Under the pieces are notes generated by a model. It had not been told where the DNA came from. It did not search any database and saw nothing but the letters and a program-made list of their open reading frames with translations. Shown in pieces: positions 37,397 through 46,959 of a stretch of DNA of 55,302 nucleotides. The stretch lies in NCBI GenBank assembly GCA_030749725.1, contig JASMJM010000067.1, positions 1 through 55,302 of the forward strand, written 5' to 3'. Origin of the DNA: Pseudomonadales bacterium (GTDB taxonomy: Bacteria; Pseudomonadota; Gammaproteobacteria; Pseudomonadales; Azotimanducaceae). Position numbers and translations under genes: made by a program. Position 1 is the first letter of the stretch; each line of letters starts with the position of its first letter.

Positions 37397-38038
37397 GTGA
37401 CCATCGTGAACCGGGTACGAATCAAAATATGTGGCATAACACGGCTTGAGGACGCTCGATGTGCCGTTGAGTTGGGTGCGGATGCCTTAGGATTCAATTT
37501 CTACGGGAAAAGCCCCAGGCATGTGACTGTGGAGCAGGTGCGCAGCATTACCGCTGGGTTGCCTCCCTTTGTGACCAAGGTGGCTTTGCTCGTGGATCCG
37601 AATGAAGAGCAGCTACGGCAGGTACTCAGCCAGTTACCCATCGATTTGATTCAGTTTCACGGTACGGAATCCGCGCAGTTCTGCCAGTCATTTGGACGGC
37701 CATATATTAAGGTGATCCGCGTTGCAGAAGGAACCGACTTGAATGAGGAAAGCAATAGATATGGCAGTGCCGCCGCTATTCTCCTGGACAGCTATGTTGA
37801 GGGCGTTGCCGGCGGTACGGGTCGGACGTTTGACTGGTCCCTGATTCCGAAGACAATCTCCCAGCCGGTGGTCCTGGCTGGTGGATTGAACGCTGACAAC
37901 ATCAGTGAGGCGATCAGAACGGTAAGGCCTTTCGCTGTAGATGTCAGTGGCGGCGTGGAACGCGAGAAGGGAATCAAGGACAGGCAGGCGATGCAACGGT
38001 TTATCAAAGCCGTCAGCGAGGTGGGGATCAATGCATGA
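37397..38038 (+). CDS. trpF: Phosphoribosylanthranilate isomerase
   Basis: Third step of tryptophan synthesis, an Amadori rearrangement of phosphoribosylanthranilate. 213 residues, beta/alpha barrel. Catalytic Cys in KICGIT and Asp in VDVSGGVE; phosphate sites in LAGGLNADN. It starts at GTG 37397 with a weak ribosome site; GTG 37406 is the alternative. Its stop overlaps the trpB start by 8 nt. Stand-alone, not fused to trpC. Confidence 0.95.
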   Translation: MTIVNRVRIKICGITRLEDARCAVELGADALGFNFYGKSPRHVTVEQVRSITAGLPPFVTKVALLVDPNEEQLRQVLSQLPIDLIQFHGTESAQFCQSFGRPYIKVIRVAEGTDLNEESNRYGSAAAILLDSYVEGVAGGTGRTFDWSLIPKTISQPVVLAGGLNADNISEAIRTVRPFAVDVSGGVEREKGIKDRQAMQRFIKAVSEVGINA

Positions 38039-39266
38039 CAAGCTGACGAATGCAGGGAGCAACGAGGGCCTCATGGAGGGCCCCGATGCAAGCGGACATT
38101 TTGGCGTCTATGGCGGCAGATTCGTATCCGAAATCCTGATGACCGCACTGGATGAGCTGGAAACGACCTATGCCAGACTGTCTGCAGATAAAGATTTCCT
38201 GGAGGAATTAGACAAGGATTTAGCCCACTATGTTGGCAGGCCTTCGCCTTTGTACTATGCAGAAAGGCTAACGAATGCGATTGGGGGCGCGCAGATCTTC
38301 TTGAAGAGAGAAGACCTTAATCACACGGGTGCCCACAAGATTAACAACACGGTGGGCCAGGCCTTGCTGGCAAAACACATGAACAAGCCTCGCATCATCG
38401 CTGAAACGGGAGCGGGTCAACATGGAGTAGCTACTGCCACCGTAGCGGCCCGCCTGGGCTTACGCTGCCAAGTGTACATGGGAACTGAAGACATCAAGCG
38501 GCAGAGCCTGAATGCTTACCGTATGAAACTGCTGGGTGCCGAGGTGGTCCCGGTGACGTCCGGCACTAGAACCCTGAAGGATGCCATGAGTGAAGCCATG
38601 CGTGATTGGGTGACAAATGTCGACGATACGCATTACATCATTGGAACCGTCGCCGGGCCTCATCCCTATCCGAAGTTGGTGCGGGATTTTCAGTCGGTAA
38701 TTGGACGCGAAGCCAAACAGCAGTGCTACGACATGACTGGCGCCCTTCCTGATGTGCTGATTGCCTGTGTTGGCGGCGGCTCAAATGCCATGGGTCTCTT
38801 CTATCCGTTTCTTAACGATTCGAGCGTACGCATGATAGGCGTTGAGGCGGCCGGCACGGGACTCGAGACCGGCCAACATGCGGCGCCGCTTAACCGCGGC
38901 AGCGTGGGCGTGCTGCATGGCAACCGCACTTATCTCATGGAGGATGAGCACGGCCAGATAATGGACACACATTCCATCTCGGCCGGTCTGGATTATCCCG
39001 GTGTGGGCCCCGAGCACGCCTGGCTTAAAGACATTAAACGAGCAGAATACGTGGCGATAGATGATGAACAGGCGTTGGCATCTTTCCGGCAACTCAATCT
39101 GCTTGAGGGAATTATGCCGGCCCTCGAATCCAGTCATGCGCTCGCATATGCAACCAAGCTGGCTGAGGGGATGACCGGACAGGAGATAATAATCGTCAAT
39201 CTTTCCGGTCGGGGAGACAAGGATATTCAGACGATTGCCACCATTGACGGCATCACCATTGGCTGA
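38031..39266 (+). CDS. trpB: Tryptophan synthase beta subunit
   Basis: PLP enzyme joining indole and serine to tryptophan. 411 residues. PLP lysine in HTGAHKINN and phosphate loop VGGGSNAMG. The conserved family N-terminus begins at about [11 protein letters not shown] (residue 22); the first 20 residues are extra. ATG 38031 is chosen for AGGTGGGG just upstream. A later ATG (38073) would also give a complete enzyme. It pairs with TrpA 45 nt downstream. Confidence 0.96.
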   Translation: MHDKLTNAGSNEGLMEGPDASGHFGVYGGRFVSEILMTALDELETTYARLSADKDFLEELDKDLAHYVGRPSPLYYAERLTNAIGGAQIFLKREDLNHTGAHKINNTVGQALLAKHMNKPRIIAETGAGQHGVATATVAARLGLRCQVYMGTEDIKRQSLNAYRMKLLGAEVVPVTSGTRTLKDAMSEAMRDWVTNVDDTHYIIGTVAGPHPYPKLVRDFQSVIGREAKQQCYDMTGALPDVLIACVGGGSNAMGLFYPFLNDSSVRMIGVEAAGTGLETGQHAAPLNRGSVGVLHGNRTYLMEDEHGQIMDTHSISAGLDYPGVGPEHAWLKDIKRAEYVAIDDEQALASFRQLNLLEGIMPALESSHALAYATKLAEGMTGQEIIIVNLSGRGDKDIQTIATIDGITIG

Positions 39267-39311
39267 AGAAGGGAATAACGAGGACTGCGAAGGGTTCGAG
39301 TGAGGTCGTGG

Positions 39312-40130
39312 ATGAGTCGTATAGCTGAGTGTTTTTCCCGATTGAAACAGGGCAAGCGCAAAGCCCTGGTCGTTTTCGTCACGGCAGGCGATCCAACCCG
39401 CCTGGTTACCGTGCCGCTGATGCACGCCATGGTGGCAGCCGGCGCGGACATAATCGAGCTCGGTGTGCCCTTTTCAGACCCGGAAGCGGAAGGGCCCGTC
39501 ATTCAGGCAGCCTGTGAACGTGCTCTCGCTGACGCCACCAGTCTGTCCGACGTCATCGCGATGGTGGCAGATTTTAGAAAGGAAGATGGGCGCACTCCGG
39601 TGATCCTCATGGGCTACCTGAATCCAATCGAAGTGATGGGGTATGCCAAGTTCTCAGAAGCTGCAGGCACAGCAGGCGTCGATGGCATCATCACCGTCAA
39701 TCTGCCCCCCGAAGAGGCCGATTCTCTGAGCGGTGCGTTACGTGGCTCGGGAGTCGACTGCGTTTATCTGTTGGCACCTACCACAACGCTCAAGCGAGCC
39801 AGAAAAATATGTGCGGCCAGTAGTGGCTTTGTCTACTATGTTTCCCTGAAGGGGGTGACGGGCGCGGCTACTCTGGATGTCGAGAGTGTCGCCAGGAAAC
39901 TCGAATCCTTCTATTCGGTAAGTGATCTGCCAATCGCCGTTGGCTTCGGAATAAAGGATGGACCCTCAGCAGCAGCAGTTGCACGCTTGGCTGACGGTGT
40001 GGTGGTGGGCTCCTCCCTGGTGGAGATTGTGGCCGGACACCGTGACCAGCCCGATATTATCCCCGATAAGGTGAGTCGACTGGTAAAATCCATGCGCGTT
40101 GCTATCGACGCAGCGGGACAGAGCACCTAA
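39312..40130 (+). CDS. trpA: Tryptophan synthase alpha subunit
   Basis: Cleaves indole-3-glycerol phosphate to indole, which passes through a tunnel to TrpB. 272 residues. The catalytic Glu (IELGVPF, E. coli Glu49) is present. The loop that normally reads SDPxADGP reads SDPEAEGP, so the second catalytic acid (E. coli Asp60) is Glu (codon GAA). Phosphate-site motifs VGFGIKDG and VVVGSSLVE are intact, as is the loop region SLKGVTGA. ATG 39312 is taken; the open frame extends to 39300 with no better start. The substitution is conservative, so the enzyme may still work. Confidence 0.94.
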   Translation: MSRIAECFSRLKQGKRKALVVFVTAGDPTRLVTVPLMHAMVAAGADIIELGVPFSDPEAEGPVIQAACERALADATSLSDVIAMVADFRKEDGRTPVILMGYLNPIEVMGYAKFSEAAGTAGVDGIITVNLPPEEADSLSGALRGSGVDCVYLLAPTTTLKRARKICAASSGFVYYVSLKGVTGAATLDVESVARKLESFYSVSDLPIAVGFGIKDGPSAAAVARLADGVVVGSSLVEIVAGHRDQPDIIPDKVSRLVKSMRVAIDAAGQST

Positions 40131-40155
40131 CGATCCATTGCAGAGTCAGCGATCC

Positions 40156-41418
40156 ATGCCCGCGAAAACCCTCGATGCCTGGCTGAGTTGGATGGAAGAG
40201 CTCCATCCGAAGAAATGGGATCTTGGCCTAGAGAGGGTCAAAGCGGTCGCGACGCGGCTCGATCTCTTGAGCCGGGATGGAACTTTATTCCTGGTGGCTG
40301 GCACCAACGGCAAGGGATCTGCAGTTGCCCTGATCGAAGCGATTGCCAGGAACAGTGGCTTTCGTACCGGAACTGCCACTTCACCCCACATAGTAAGATT
40401 CAATGAACGAATCGCAGTGAATGACGAGGCGGTGGCAGATGAGGTGATCTGTGATTCACTGCAGCGGATTGACCAGGCTCGTGGCGATATCTCACTCACC
40501 TATTTTGAATTCGGGACCCTGGCGGCACTGGATATTTTCAAGCAGCTGGCACTCGATGTGGTGGTCCTGGAAGTTGGTCTGGGCGGCAGGTTGGACGCCA
40601 TGAACATCGTCGAGCCGGACGTGTCTGTAGTGACTACCATCGATCTGGATCACCAGGATTGGTTGGGAGAAGACAGGGAACAGATAGGCCGGGAGAAGGC
40701 AGGAATCTTCAGACGGTCACGACCGGCGGTGGTCGGTGATCTGAATGTGCCGCAGAGCGTCGAGACGGTTGCTGCCACGGTGGGGGCACGGCTGGTGGTG
40801 AGGGACAAACAGTTCGGTTGTCGCCGATCCGAAGACAGCTGGGACTTTTGGGGGCTCGACACGAATAGTGGCAAAGTGATGTTGAACGACCTGCCTTACC
40901 CGCACCTGCATCTGGACAATGCGATCGTTGCCATCCAGGCCTGGGTTCAAAGCCGACTGCCGTTGAACGCTGACAGCGTCAGGGCCAGCCTGGCAGGTAC
41001 TCGACTACCGGGCCGCTACCAGCTCATAGAGGGAGACATCCCGGTCATTCTTGATGTCGCTCACAATCCACAGGCCGTGGCTTACTTGACGGAGCGATTG
41101 GCCAGTTGCCCAATCGAGGGCAGCACGCATGCCGTCGTTGCCATGTACGCCGACAAAGACTGTGCCGCGATTCTGTCCACCTTGGACAAGGTCGTCGATT
41201 ATTGGTATCTGGCCGGCATGGCCGAAGCTAGGGGAGAGTCGGCAGATGGATTGAAGGCCCGTTTATCCGTTGGCGATAGGTCAGGAATCAAGACTTATGA
41301 TAGAGTAGGCACGGCTTACAGGGATGTGATGATGAATGCCAGCAAAGGCGATCGAGTGGTGGTATCGGGCTCCTTTGTTGCAGTTGCCGAGGCGCTCGAG
41401 GCGATGGGAGCAACATAG
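40156..41418 (+). CDS. folC: Dihydrofolate synthase / folylpolyglutamate synthase
   Basis: ATP-dependent ligase adding glutamate to dihydropteroate and folates. 420 residues. P-loop FLVAGTNGKGSAVALIE, Mg-loop region GLGGRLDAMNIV, and the C-terminal linker DVAHNPQAV. ATG 40156 lies 25 nt after the trpA stop. In many gammaproteobacteria accD stands between trpA (or trpF) and folC; here it is absent. The gene order continues with a SPOR protein, cvpA and purF as usual. Confidence 0.95.
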   Translation: MPAKTLDAWLSWMEELHPKKWDLGLERVKAVATRLDLLSRDGTLFLVAGTNGKGSAVALIEAIARNSGFRTGTATSPHIVRFNERIAVNDEAVADEVICDSLQRIDQARGDISLTYFEFGTLAALDIFKQLALDVVVLEVGLGGRLDAMNIVEPDVSVVTTIDLDHQDWLGEDREQIGREKAGIFRRSRPAVVGDLNVPQSVETVAATVGARLVVRDKQFGCRRSEDSWDFWGLDTNSGKVMLNDLPYPHLHLDNAIVAIQAWVQSRLPLNADSVRASLAGTRLPGRYQLIEGDIPVILDVAHNPQAVAYLTERLASCPIEGSTHAVVAMYADKDCAAILSTLDKVVDYWYLAGMAEARGESADGLKARLSVGDRSGIKTYDRVGTAYRDVMMNASKGDRVVVSGSFVAVAEALEAMGAT

Positions 41419-41422
41419 ATTG

Positions 41423-41986
41423 ATGGATGTGAAACTGAAACAGCGTTTGATTGGTGCCGTCGTATTGACAGCTCTGGCAATACTGATCGTACCGATGTTT
41501 CTGGATGGTGATGAACAGGAAAGAGCCAGGGTAACCGGCAAGATTCCGCCGCGACCGGACATGCAGGTGGAACCATTCACCGCGCAGGATCTGTTGCTGG
41601 AGATGGATGCGATGGAGGCAGCAAGTACCGCCAGACTGCCCCGGAAAAATGACGGTCCGTCGGACCGGGATCCCCAGGATACCGATCAGCTGAGCCTGGA
41701 TGCGAACGGGCTGCCGCTGGGATGGACGTTACAGGTGGGTAGCTTCGAAAAAGAGGAAAATGCCATCCAACTGCGGGACCGACTTCGAGACGGGGGATAC
41801 AGGGCCTACCGCACTTCCGTTCAGACCGACACAGGCGTGACATCGAGAGTTCTGGTGGGGCCGATGTTGCAGCGCAAGAAGCTTGCCCTGATCAGCAGCC
41901 GGATTGAAGCTGAATTCGGTCTGCACGGACAGATCGTCAGGTACCGGGTAGAAGATGACAAAGATATGGTCGGCGGCGGCAAATAG
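41423..41986 (+). CDS. SPOR-domain protein (DedD-like)
   Basis: 187 residues. One N-terminal transmembrane helix (about 8-26, RLIGAVVLTALAILIVPMF), a variable linker, and a C-terminal SPOR domain (about 98-180: GWTLQVGSFEKEENAIQLRDR, written here in part) that binds denuded glycan strands at the division septum. Position between folC and cvpA matches dedD. ATG 41423 is 4 nt after the folC stop. Confidence 0.9.
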   Translation: MDVKLKQRLIGAVVLTALAILIVPMFLDGDEQERARVTGKIPPRPDMQVEPFTAQDLLLEMDAMEAASTARLPRKNDGPSDRDPQDTDQLSLDANGLPLGWTLQVGSFEKEENAIQLRDRLRDGGYRAYRTSVQTDTGVTSRVLVGPMLQRKKLALISSRIEAEFGLHGQIVRYRVEDDKDMVGGGK

Positions 41987-42026
41987 TTTGATGCGTATCC
42001 AGACTTAGGATTGAGATGGACAAGGA

Positions 42027-42518
42027 ATGAACTCAGTTGATTTGGTTATTGCAGGCGTGGTTGTCCTCTCTGCCGTCATCAGTATCAAACGAGGCTTCGT
42101 CAAGGAAGCCCTTTCTCTCGTCAGCTGGATCGTTGCATTCTCTGTCGCCAGGATATTCGGTGGTCAACTGGCTCCGTTACTGTCCGGTTATATCACGTCG
42201 CCGTCGCTGCGATTGGGTGTTGCGTTTGCACTATTGTTCGCGGCTACGCTCGTGGTAGGCGCTATGATCAATCACCTGGTGGCAGAGATGGTGCGATTGA
42301 CCGGCCTGTCCGGTATCGACCGACTGTTTGGCATGGTGTTCGGACTTGGCAGAGGGCTGATTATCACCCTGGTGGTGGTAACCATCATAAGTATCACGCC
42401 ATTGACCGGCGATGATTGGTGGCAGGAATCGATGCTGATTCCCCATTTCATGCTGATCGAGGAGTGGTCAAAGGCGACTTTTCTTGATTACTCCAGTGAA
42501 GTTATGGAGCAGTTCTGA
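42027..42518 (+). CDS. cvpA: CvpA family membrane protein
   Basis: 163-residue inner-membrane protein with four hydrophobic segments, matching CvpA, needed in E. coli for colicin V production and later linked to envelope stress; its molecular activity is unclear. AAGGA precedes ATG. It lies 32 nt before purF, as in many gammaproteobacteria. Confidence 0.92.
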   Translation: MNSVDLVIAGVVVLSAVISIKRGFVKEALSLVSWIVAFSVARIFGGQLAPLLSGYITSPSLRLGVAFALLFAATLVVGAMINHLVAEMVRLTGLSGIDRLFGMVFGLGRGLIITLVVVTIISITPLTGDDWWQESMLIPHFMLIEEWSKATFLDYSSEVMEQF

Positions 42519-42550
42519 TTTGAAAATTCTGACTTAGAAGAGAGAATCGT

Positions 42551-44074
42551 ATGTGCGGAATTGTGGGGATGGTGGGATGTGCCGACGTCAATCAAGATCT
42601 GTACGATGCACTGATCGTTCTTCAGCATCGGGGTCAGGATGCTGCCGGCATCGTCACCTGTGAAGGTGATCGCCTGAATCTCAGAAAGAGCAATGGCCTG
42701 GTTCGGGATGTGTTCAGACAACAGCACATGGATCACCTGAAGGGGAAGATCGGCATAGGTCATTGCCGTTATCCAACTGCAGGCACATCCAGTTCTGCAG
42801 AAGCGCAACCCATGTATGTCAATTCACCGTTTGGCATTGCCCTCGCCCACAACGGTAATCTGACCAACAAGGGGACATTGAGTGAGGAACTGTTCAAGTC
42901 TGATCGCCGTCACATTAACACGGATTCCGATTCTGAAGTCCTACTCAACGTGTTTGCCCATGAATTGCAGCGCGTCGCCGGTATCAAGCCGACCCCTGAC
43001 GATGTTTTTGAGGCGGTTGCACAGGTACACAAGCGCTGCAGCGGTGCCTATGCTGCCATAGCGCTGCTGATCGGCTACGGTTTGGTAGCATTTCGTGATC
43101 CATGCGCCATTCGCCCTGTTGTTTTTGGGGCCAGAGAGACCGCCTCTGGCCGGGAATACATGGTAGCCTCGGAAAGCGTCGCTCTCGATGTGCTCGGTTA
43201 TTCCATCATTCGCGATCTGCTTCCCGGGGAGGCGATCTACATTAAAGAAAACGGCGAGATGGAAACCAGGCAATGTGCAAAGAATCCTGTATACAGTCCG
43301 TGTATTTTTGAGCACGTATATCTGGCCAGGCCCGACTCGATCATAGACGGCATATCTGTGTATAAAGCAAGACTCAGGATGGGGGAAAAACTGGCGGAAA
43401 GGATTCTGTCTCTCTATCCGAACAACGATATCGATGTGGTGATACCGATACCGGATACCAGTCGAACATCTGCCCTGCCGGTAGCGCATCAGCTGAATGT
43501 GAAGTATCGGGAGGGATTTATCAAAAACCGCTATATAGGCCGCACCTTCATAATGGCGGAACAGAAGCAACGGCAGAACTCGGTCAGGCATAAACTCAAC
43601 GCCGTTGAGCTGGAATTCAAGGGAAAGAACGTGCTGCTCGTGGATGATTCTATCGTACGTGGCACGACGTCGAAGAAGATCGTCGAGATGGCCAGAAGTG
43701 CCGGTGCCAAGAAGGTCTATTTTGCTTCCGCTTCACCGCCGGTAAGATATCCCAACGTCTATGGCATCGATATGCCTGCCGCCTTTGAGTTTATTGCGCA
43801 TCAGGTAACAGAGGAGAGAGTGGCAGAATACATCGGTGCGGACTGGCTAATCTATCAGCGGCTGGATGACCTGATCGAGTGTGCAGCTGAGGGAAACAGC
43901 AGTATCAGCCGATTCGATACTTCCATATTTGACGGTGACTACGTGACCGGCGACATCGACGAAGTATACCTCAGCAGGATCGAAACGGAGAGGCGGGATG
44001 AAGCCAAGACCGGGCAGAAGAGGTCGATTGACGAAACCGATGCAGAGGTGATCGATCTGCATAATCAGGTATAA
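42551..44074 (+). CDS. purF: Amidophosphoribosyltransferase
   Basis: First committed step of purine synthesis: PRPP + glutamine to phosphoribosylamine. 507 residues. N-terminal class II glutaminase with nucleophile Cys2 (MCGIVGMVG), so no propeptide is cleaved. The C-terminal PRTase domain has the PRPP loop VLLVDDSIVRGTTSKKI. The ATG has a GAAGAGAG region upstream. The IS630 insertion begins 19 bp after its stop, so the gene is intact but its downstream neighbour has been separated. Confidence 0.97.
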   Translation: MCGIVGMVGCADVNQDLYDALIVLQHRGQDAAGIVTCEGDRLNLRKSNGLVRDVFRQQHMDHLKGKIGIGHCRYPTAGTSSSAEAQPMYVNSPFGIALAHNGNLTNKGTLSEELFKSDRRHINTDSDSEVLLNVFAHELQRVAGIKPTPDDVFEAVAQVHKRCSGAYAAIALLIGYGLVAFRDPCAIRPVVFGARETASGREYMVASESVALDVLGYSIIRDLLPGEAIYIKENGEMETRQCAKNPVYSPCIFEHVYLARPDSIIDGISVYKARLRMGEKLAERILSLYPNNDIDVVIPIPDTSRTSALPVAHQLNVKYREGFIKNRYIGRTFIMAEQKQRQNSVRHKLNAVELEFKGKNVLLVDDSIVRGTTSKKIVEMARSAGAKKVYFASASPPVRYPNVYGIDMPAAFEFIAHQVTEERVAEYIGADWLIYQRLDDLIECAAEGNSSISRFDTSIFDGDYVTGDIDEVYLSRIETERRDEAKTGQKRSIDETDAEVIDLHNQV

Positions 44075-44108
44075 AAAACAGCTACTGGCTACTAGTAGTC
44101 TTTCAATT

Positions 44109-44774
44109 TTATATTGACGGATACAGTGATTTCAGTTTTATTCGTGCATCCTCGGTCGCAAAACGCCAGTTAACTGTAGCACAAGCTTGGTTCCGCGCCT
44201 CAGTCCATGCGTTAACCTCCGTTCGCACCGTTTCGATATCTCCTAAACGCCGACTAAAACATTGCCGCCCCAGCACGCTGAATTCACATTCCGCGATGTT
44301 CAACCAACTTCCATGTTTCGGTGTATAGACAAACTCCAATTTATCTAACAATCCTCGCGCGACCTCTGGCTCAAACGCTTTATATAATGAAGCGCCGCAA
44401 TGCGTATTCAAATTATCCATCACAAGGGTAATCCTCCTGGCATCAGCAAAATCATTCTCCACCAACTCCCGCACGCCTTCAGCCCATTGTAATGCCTTGT
44501 GATTGTCTGCTACATCCATCCGTCGCCAACCAATAAATGGCGCATAAAACTGCATCACATGGGCGACACCGTTACGCTCATATTCGGCATCATAGCATTC
44601 AAGTTGCCCGGGCCTAGCTGGTAACCCAGGTCGCACTTCCTTCACACATTGGACACTGGTCTCATCCATGCAGACCACTGGATAGTCTGCATCAAGTAGT
44701 CGCTTGTAAACATCCAATACCTGCTCCATCGCACAGACGAACGCCGCATCCTCCTGCGGCGCAATGCACCACAT
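44109..44774 (-). CDS. IS630 transposase, C-terminal DDE part
   Basis: 221 residues. The catalytic triad is intact: Asp in VVCMDETSV, Asp in LVMDNLNTHCG, and Glu in GSWLNIAECEF. The apparent ATG (MWCIAPQED) is internal to the usual transposase: the same frame is open upstream as KNAFKPWLKK, which joins to the N-terminal part. So this is the second half of one protein made after a frameshift, or a disrupted gene. See the N-terminal part for the junction. Confidence 0.9.
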   Translation of the reverse strand: MWCIAPQEDAAFVCAMEQVLDVYKRLLDADYPVVCMDETSVQCVKEVRPGLPARPGQLECYDAEYERNGVAHVMQFYAPFIGWRRMDVADNHKALQWAEGVRELVENDFADARRITLVMDNLNTHCGASLYKAFEPEVARGLLDKLEFVYTPKHGSWLNIAECEFSVLGRQCFSRRLGDIETVRTEVNAWTEARNQACATVNWRFATEDARIKLKSLYPSI

Positions 44775-44790
44775 CTTTTTCAGCCAGGGC

Positions 44791-45237
44791 TTAAAGGCGT
44801 TTTTTTAAAACTTGTCTTACCGTTTCGTGGGAAATAGATTCCACAACACCTAACTCAACCAGCCGATTACCCAACATATGCAACGTCCAACGGGACTGGC
44901 CAGATGGCGGATCACCACACATCAATGCAATCAATTGTGCTTCGCCATCTCCATCAAGGGTTCGACTCTTGTTCCGGATGCGCTCTTTACGCTCAAGTGC
45001 TGCATCTAGCCCTTCCTCAACGCAGCGTTGTCGCAATCGCGAGACGGTTCGATGATTCACGCCGACACGCTCTGCAACCTCACTATCAAGCATCCCAGGT
45101 CCTTCGTCGCCTTCATCAGCGCACAGCAATATTTGCGCGTGCGTGCGTCGATAAGCAGCCGCTTTGCCTTTGAACACCAGATCTTCTAGTGCTTGCCTTT
45201 CTTCTACTGTTAGCCTCACGACAAATTTCTTTTTCAT
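44791..45237 (-). CDS. IS630 transposase, N-terminal helix-turn-helix part
   Basis: 148 residues from ATG 45237 (GAGAAAG upstream; an ATG at 45264 is alternative). Contains paired helix-turn-helix DNA-binding regions (SEVAERVGVNHRTVSRLRQRC) that recognise the element ends. It ends VRQVLKKRL at 44791, right after a run of seven A on the minus strand (T run 44800-44806). The DDE part continues in another frame: the shift needed is +1, equivalent to a run of nine A. Either programmed slippage or a disabling deletion explains it. Confidence 0.88.
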   Translation of the reverse strand: MKKKFVVRLTVEERQALEDLVFKGKAAAYRRTHAQILLCADEGDEGPGMLDSEVAERVGVNHRTVSRLRQRCVEEGLDAALERKERIRNKSRTLDGDGEAQLIALMCGDPPSGQSRWTLHMLGNRLVELGVVESISHETVRQVLKKRL

Positions 45238-45578
45238 ATGCTTTCTCAAGATGTTGCTGGACAATGTTGAGAAGTCACTTTAACATTAGGTGGCATCAAA
45301 ATGAAGCACTACTAGGTCGATGGGGCTTTGGGAATGCCAGTGGGGCATCGGGAAATAGCGTGCTCTTTATAGCCAGGTTCATCAAGCCTTCTTGAAATCT
45401 CCGCCCGGTTTGGATAGTTTGCACAGTTTGGCACGATCATCTACTTGAACACGGTCCTTCAATCTGGGAGCAACCTCGGAATCGGCGATGCAGATTGCCT
45501 GGGAAGTTGGCCCCCGGCAAGCACAATGCCGCCGGCTAACCACGCACCGACGATCCATCTGACCTGGAGGTAGGACCC

Positions 45579-46922
45579 ATGGACTTTGACACGCAATCGA
45601 TCGAGAGCCTCTACGGTGATCATGTTGAAGCACTGAACCAGCGTTATGCACAGGCCATCGAAGAGACCTCCCTGAGGGGTGTGCTGATCGATGCTGGTAA
45701 ACCCCGTACGACGTTTCTGGACGATCAAAGCTACCCCTTCAAGGTGAATCCCCACTTCAAAGCCTGGTTGCCCTTGCTCGACAATGAGCAGAGCATGCTG
45801 CTGGTCACACCCGGTGAACGACCTAAACTGTTCTACTATCAGGCGGACGATTACTGGTACAAACCGGCGGCGGATGCCCAGGGGTTCTGGACCGAACCAT
45901 TCGATATTCATCCAATCGGTTCCCCCCAGGACGCGCACAATCTACTCGGCCCCACGGCAGGATTGGCTTTTATCGGTGAGAACAGCGACCTCGCCGAAGA
46001 GTGGCAGATCGAGGAGATCAATCCGGACTCTCTGCTCAACCCGCTGCACTTTGAGCGCATAAACAAGACCGCCTATGAAAAGCGTTGCATCCTGGAGGCC
46101 AACCGTATCGGCGTGCAGGGACACCGAGCTGCGCAGCAGGCATTCAGCCGTGCAGAGTCGGAATTTGAAATCCAACATGCGTACCTGGCTGCGACTGCGC
46201 AAAGAGAGCAGGAAAATCCCTATGCAGCCATCGTAGCCATCAATGCCAACAGCGCTGTTCTGCATTACCAGCACTATGAAACGTCTCGACTGCCGCAGCA
46301 ACATCTGCACTCCATGCTGATCGATGCGGGCGCCCAGTATAATGGCTACGCGGCTGACATTACCCGTTGCCATGCGTTTCGCCCCGGCCTTTACCGGGAT
46401 CTCATTCAGGCCCTCGATAGCGAACAGCTGGAGCTCATCGCTGCAATCGAGTGTGGATTGCCGTTTCTGGATCTTCACAAGCAGATGCAACTGCGCCTTG
46501 CCACGCTCTTGCGTGAGTTCAAGCTGACGGATTTGCAGCCCGAGGATATGCTGGCAGAAAACCTGACTTTTACTTTTATGCCCCATGGCTTGGGCCACTA
46601 TCTTGGGCTGCAAACCCACGACGTGGGCGGGTACCTTCAGGATAGACGGGGCACGCTGCAGCAGCCGCCGGAAGCGCACCCGACGTTGCGAATAACGCGT
46701 AACATAGAGGACGATCAGGTATTTACCATTGAACCAGGCATTTACTTCATTCCCAGTTTGCTGAACGGCCTCAGAGAATCGGAGCATGCCGGCGCGTTTA
46801 ACTGGGACCGGATCGAGTCGTTGCTACCTTGTGGCGGCATCCGCATAGAGGACAATATCTGTATCGATGCCGGGAACGTTCACAACCTGACACGTACCTG
46901 CTTCCAGGAACTCGATTCATGA
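45579..46922 (+). CDS. pepQ: Xaa-Pro dipeptidase (PepQ-type)
   Basis: Dinuclear-metal peptidase cleaving Xaa-Pro dipeptides in the cytoplasm. 447 residues. Metal ligands: Asp in LIDAGAQYNGYAADITR (two Asp), His in MPHGLGHYLGLQTHDVGG, Glu in FTIEPGIYF and Glu in GGIRIEDNI. GGAGG lies before ATG 45579. The 264 bp between the IS630 element and this gene hold no gene that I see. The S9 prolyl peptidase follows 37 nt later on the same strand. Confidence 0.93.
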   Translation: MDFDTQSIESLYGDHVEALNQRYAQAIEETSLRGVLIDAGKPRTTFLDDQSYPFKVNPHFKAWLPLLDNEQSMLLVTPGERPKLFYYQADDYWYKPAADAQGFWTEPFDIHPIGSPQDAHNLLGPTAGLAFIGENSDLAEEWQIEEINPDSLLNPLHFERINKTAYEKRCILEANRIGVQGHRAAQQAFSRAESEFEIQHAYLAATAQREQENPYAAIVAINANSAVLHYQHYETSRLPQQHLHSMLIDAGAQYNGYAADITRCHAFRPGLYRDLIQALDSEQLELIAAIECGLPFLDLHKQMQLRLATLLREFKLTDLQPEDMLAENLTFTFMPHGLGHYLGLQTHDVGGYLQDRRGTLQQPPEAHPTLRITRNIEDDQVFTIEPGIYFIPSLLNGLRESEHAGAFNWDRIESLLPCGGIRIEDNICIDAGNVHNLTRTCFQELDS

Positions 46923-46959
46923 TCCAGTTAGCGCATCATGACGATCAGGCGGCGCTGGA

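Larger units (their letters stand above)
44093..45314 (-). mobile_element. IS630-family insertion sequence
   Basis: About 1.2 kb between TA dinucleotides at 44093-44094 and 45313-45314, the expected IS630 target duplication. Ends inside the TAs are imperfect inverted repeats: GTAGTCTTTCAATTTTAT on the left and, reverse-complemented, GTAGTGCTTCATTTTGAT on the right. It carries two overlapping-in-function frames, an HTH part and a DDE part, on the minus strand. It is inserted between purF and the prolidase gene. Confidence 0.9.

Noticed and set aside
41336-41422. N-terminal extension of the SPOR protein gene into folC
   Set aside because: Overlaps folC in another frame; ATG 41423 gives the short cytoplasmic tail and membrane helix expected of DedD.
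45942-46787. Minus-strand open frame opposite pepQ
   Set aside because: Shadow frame; the plus strand encodes a full prolidase with all metal ligands.
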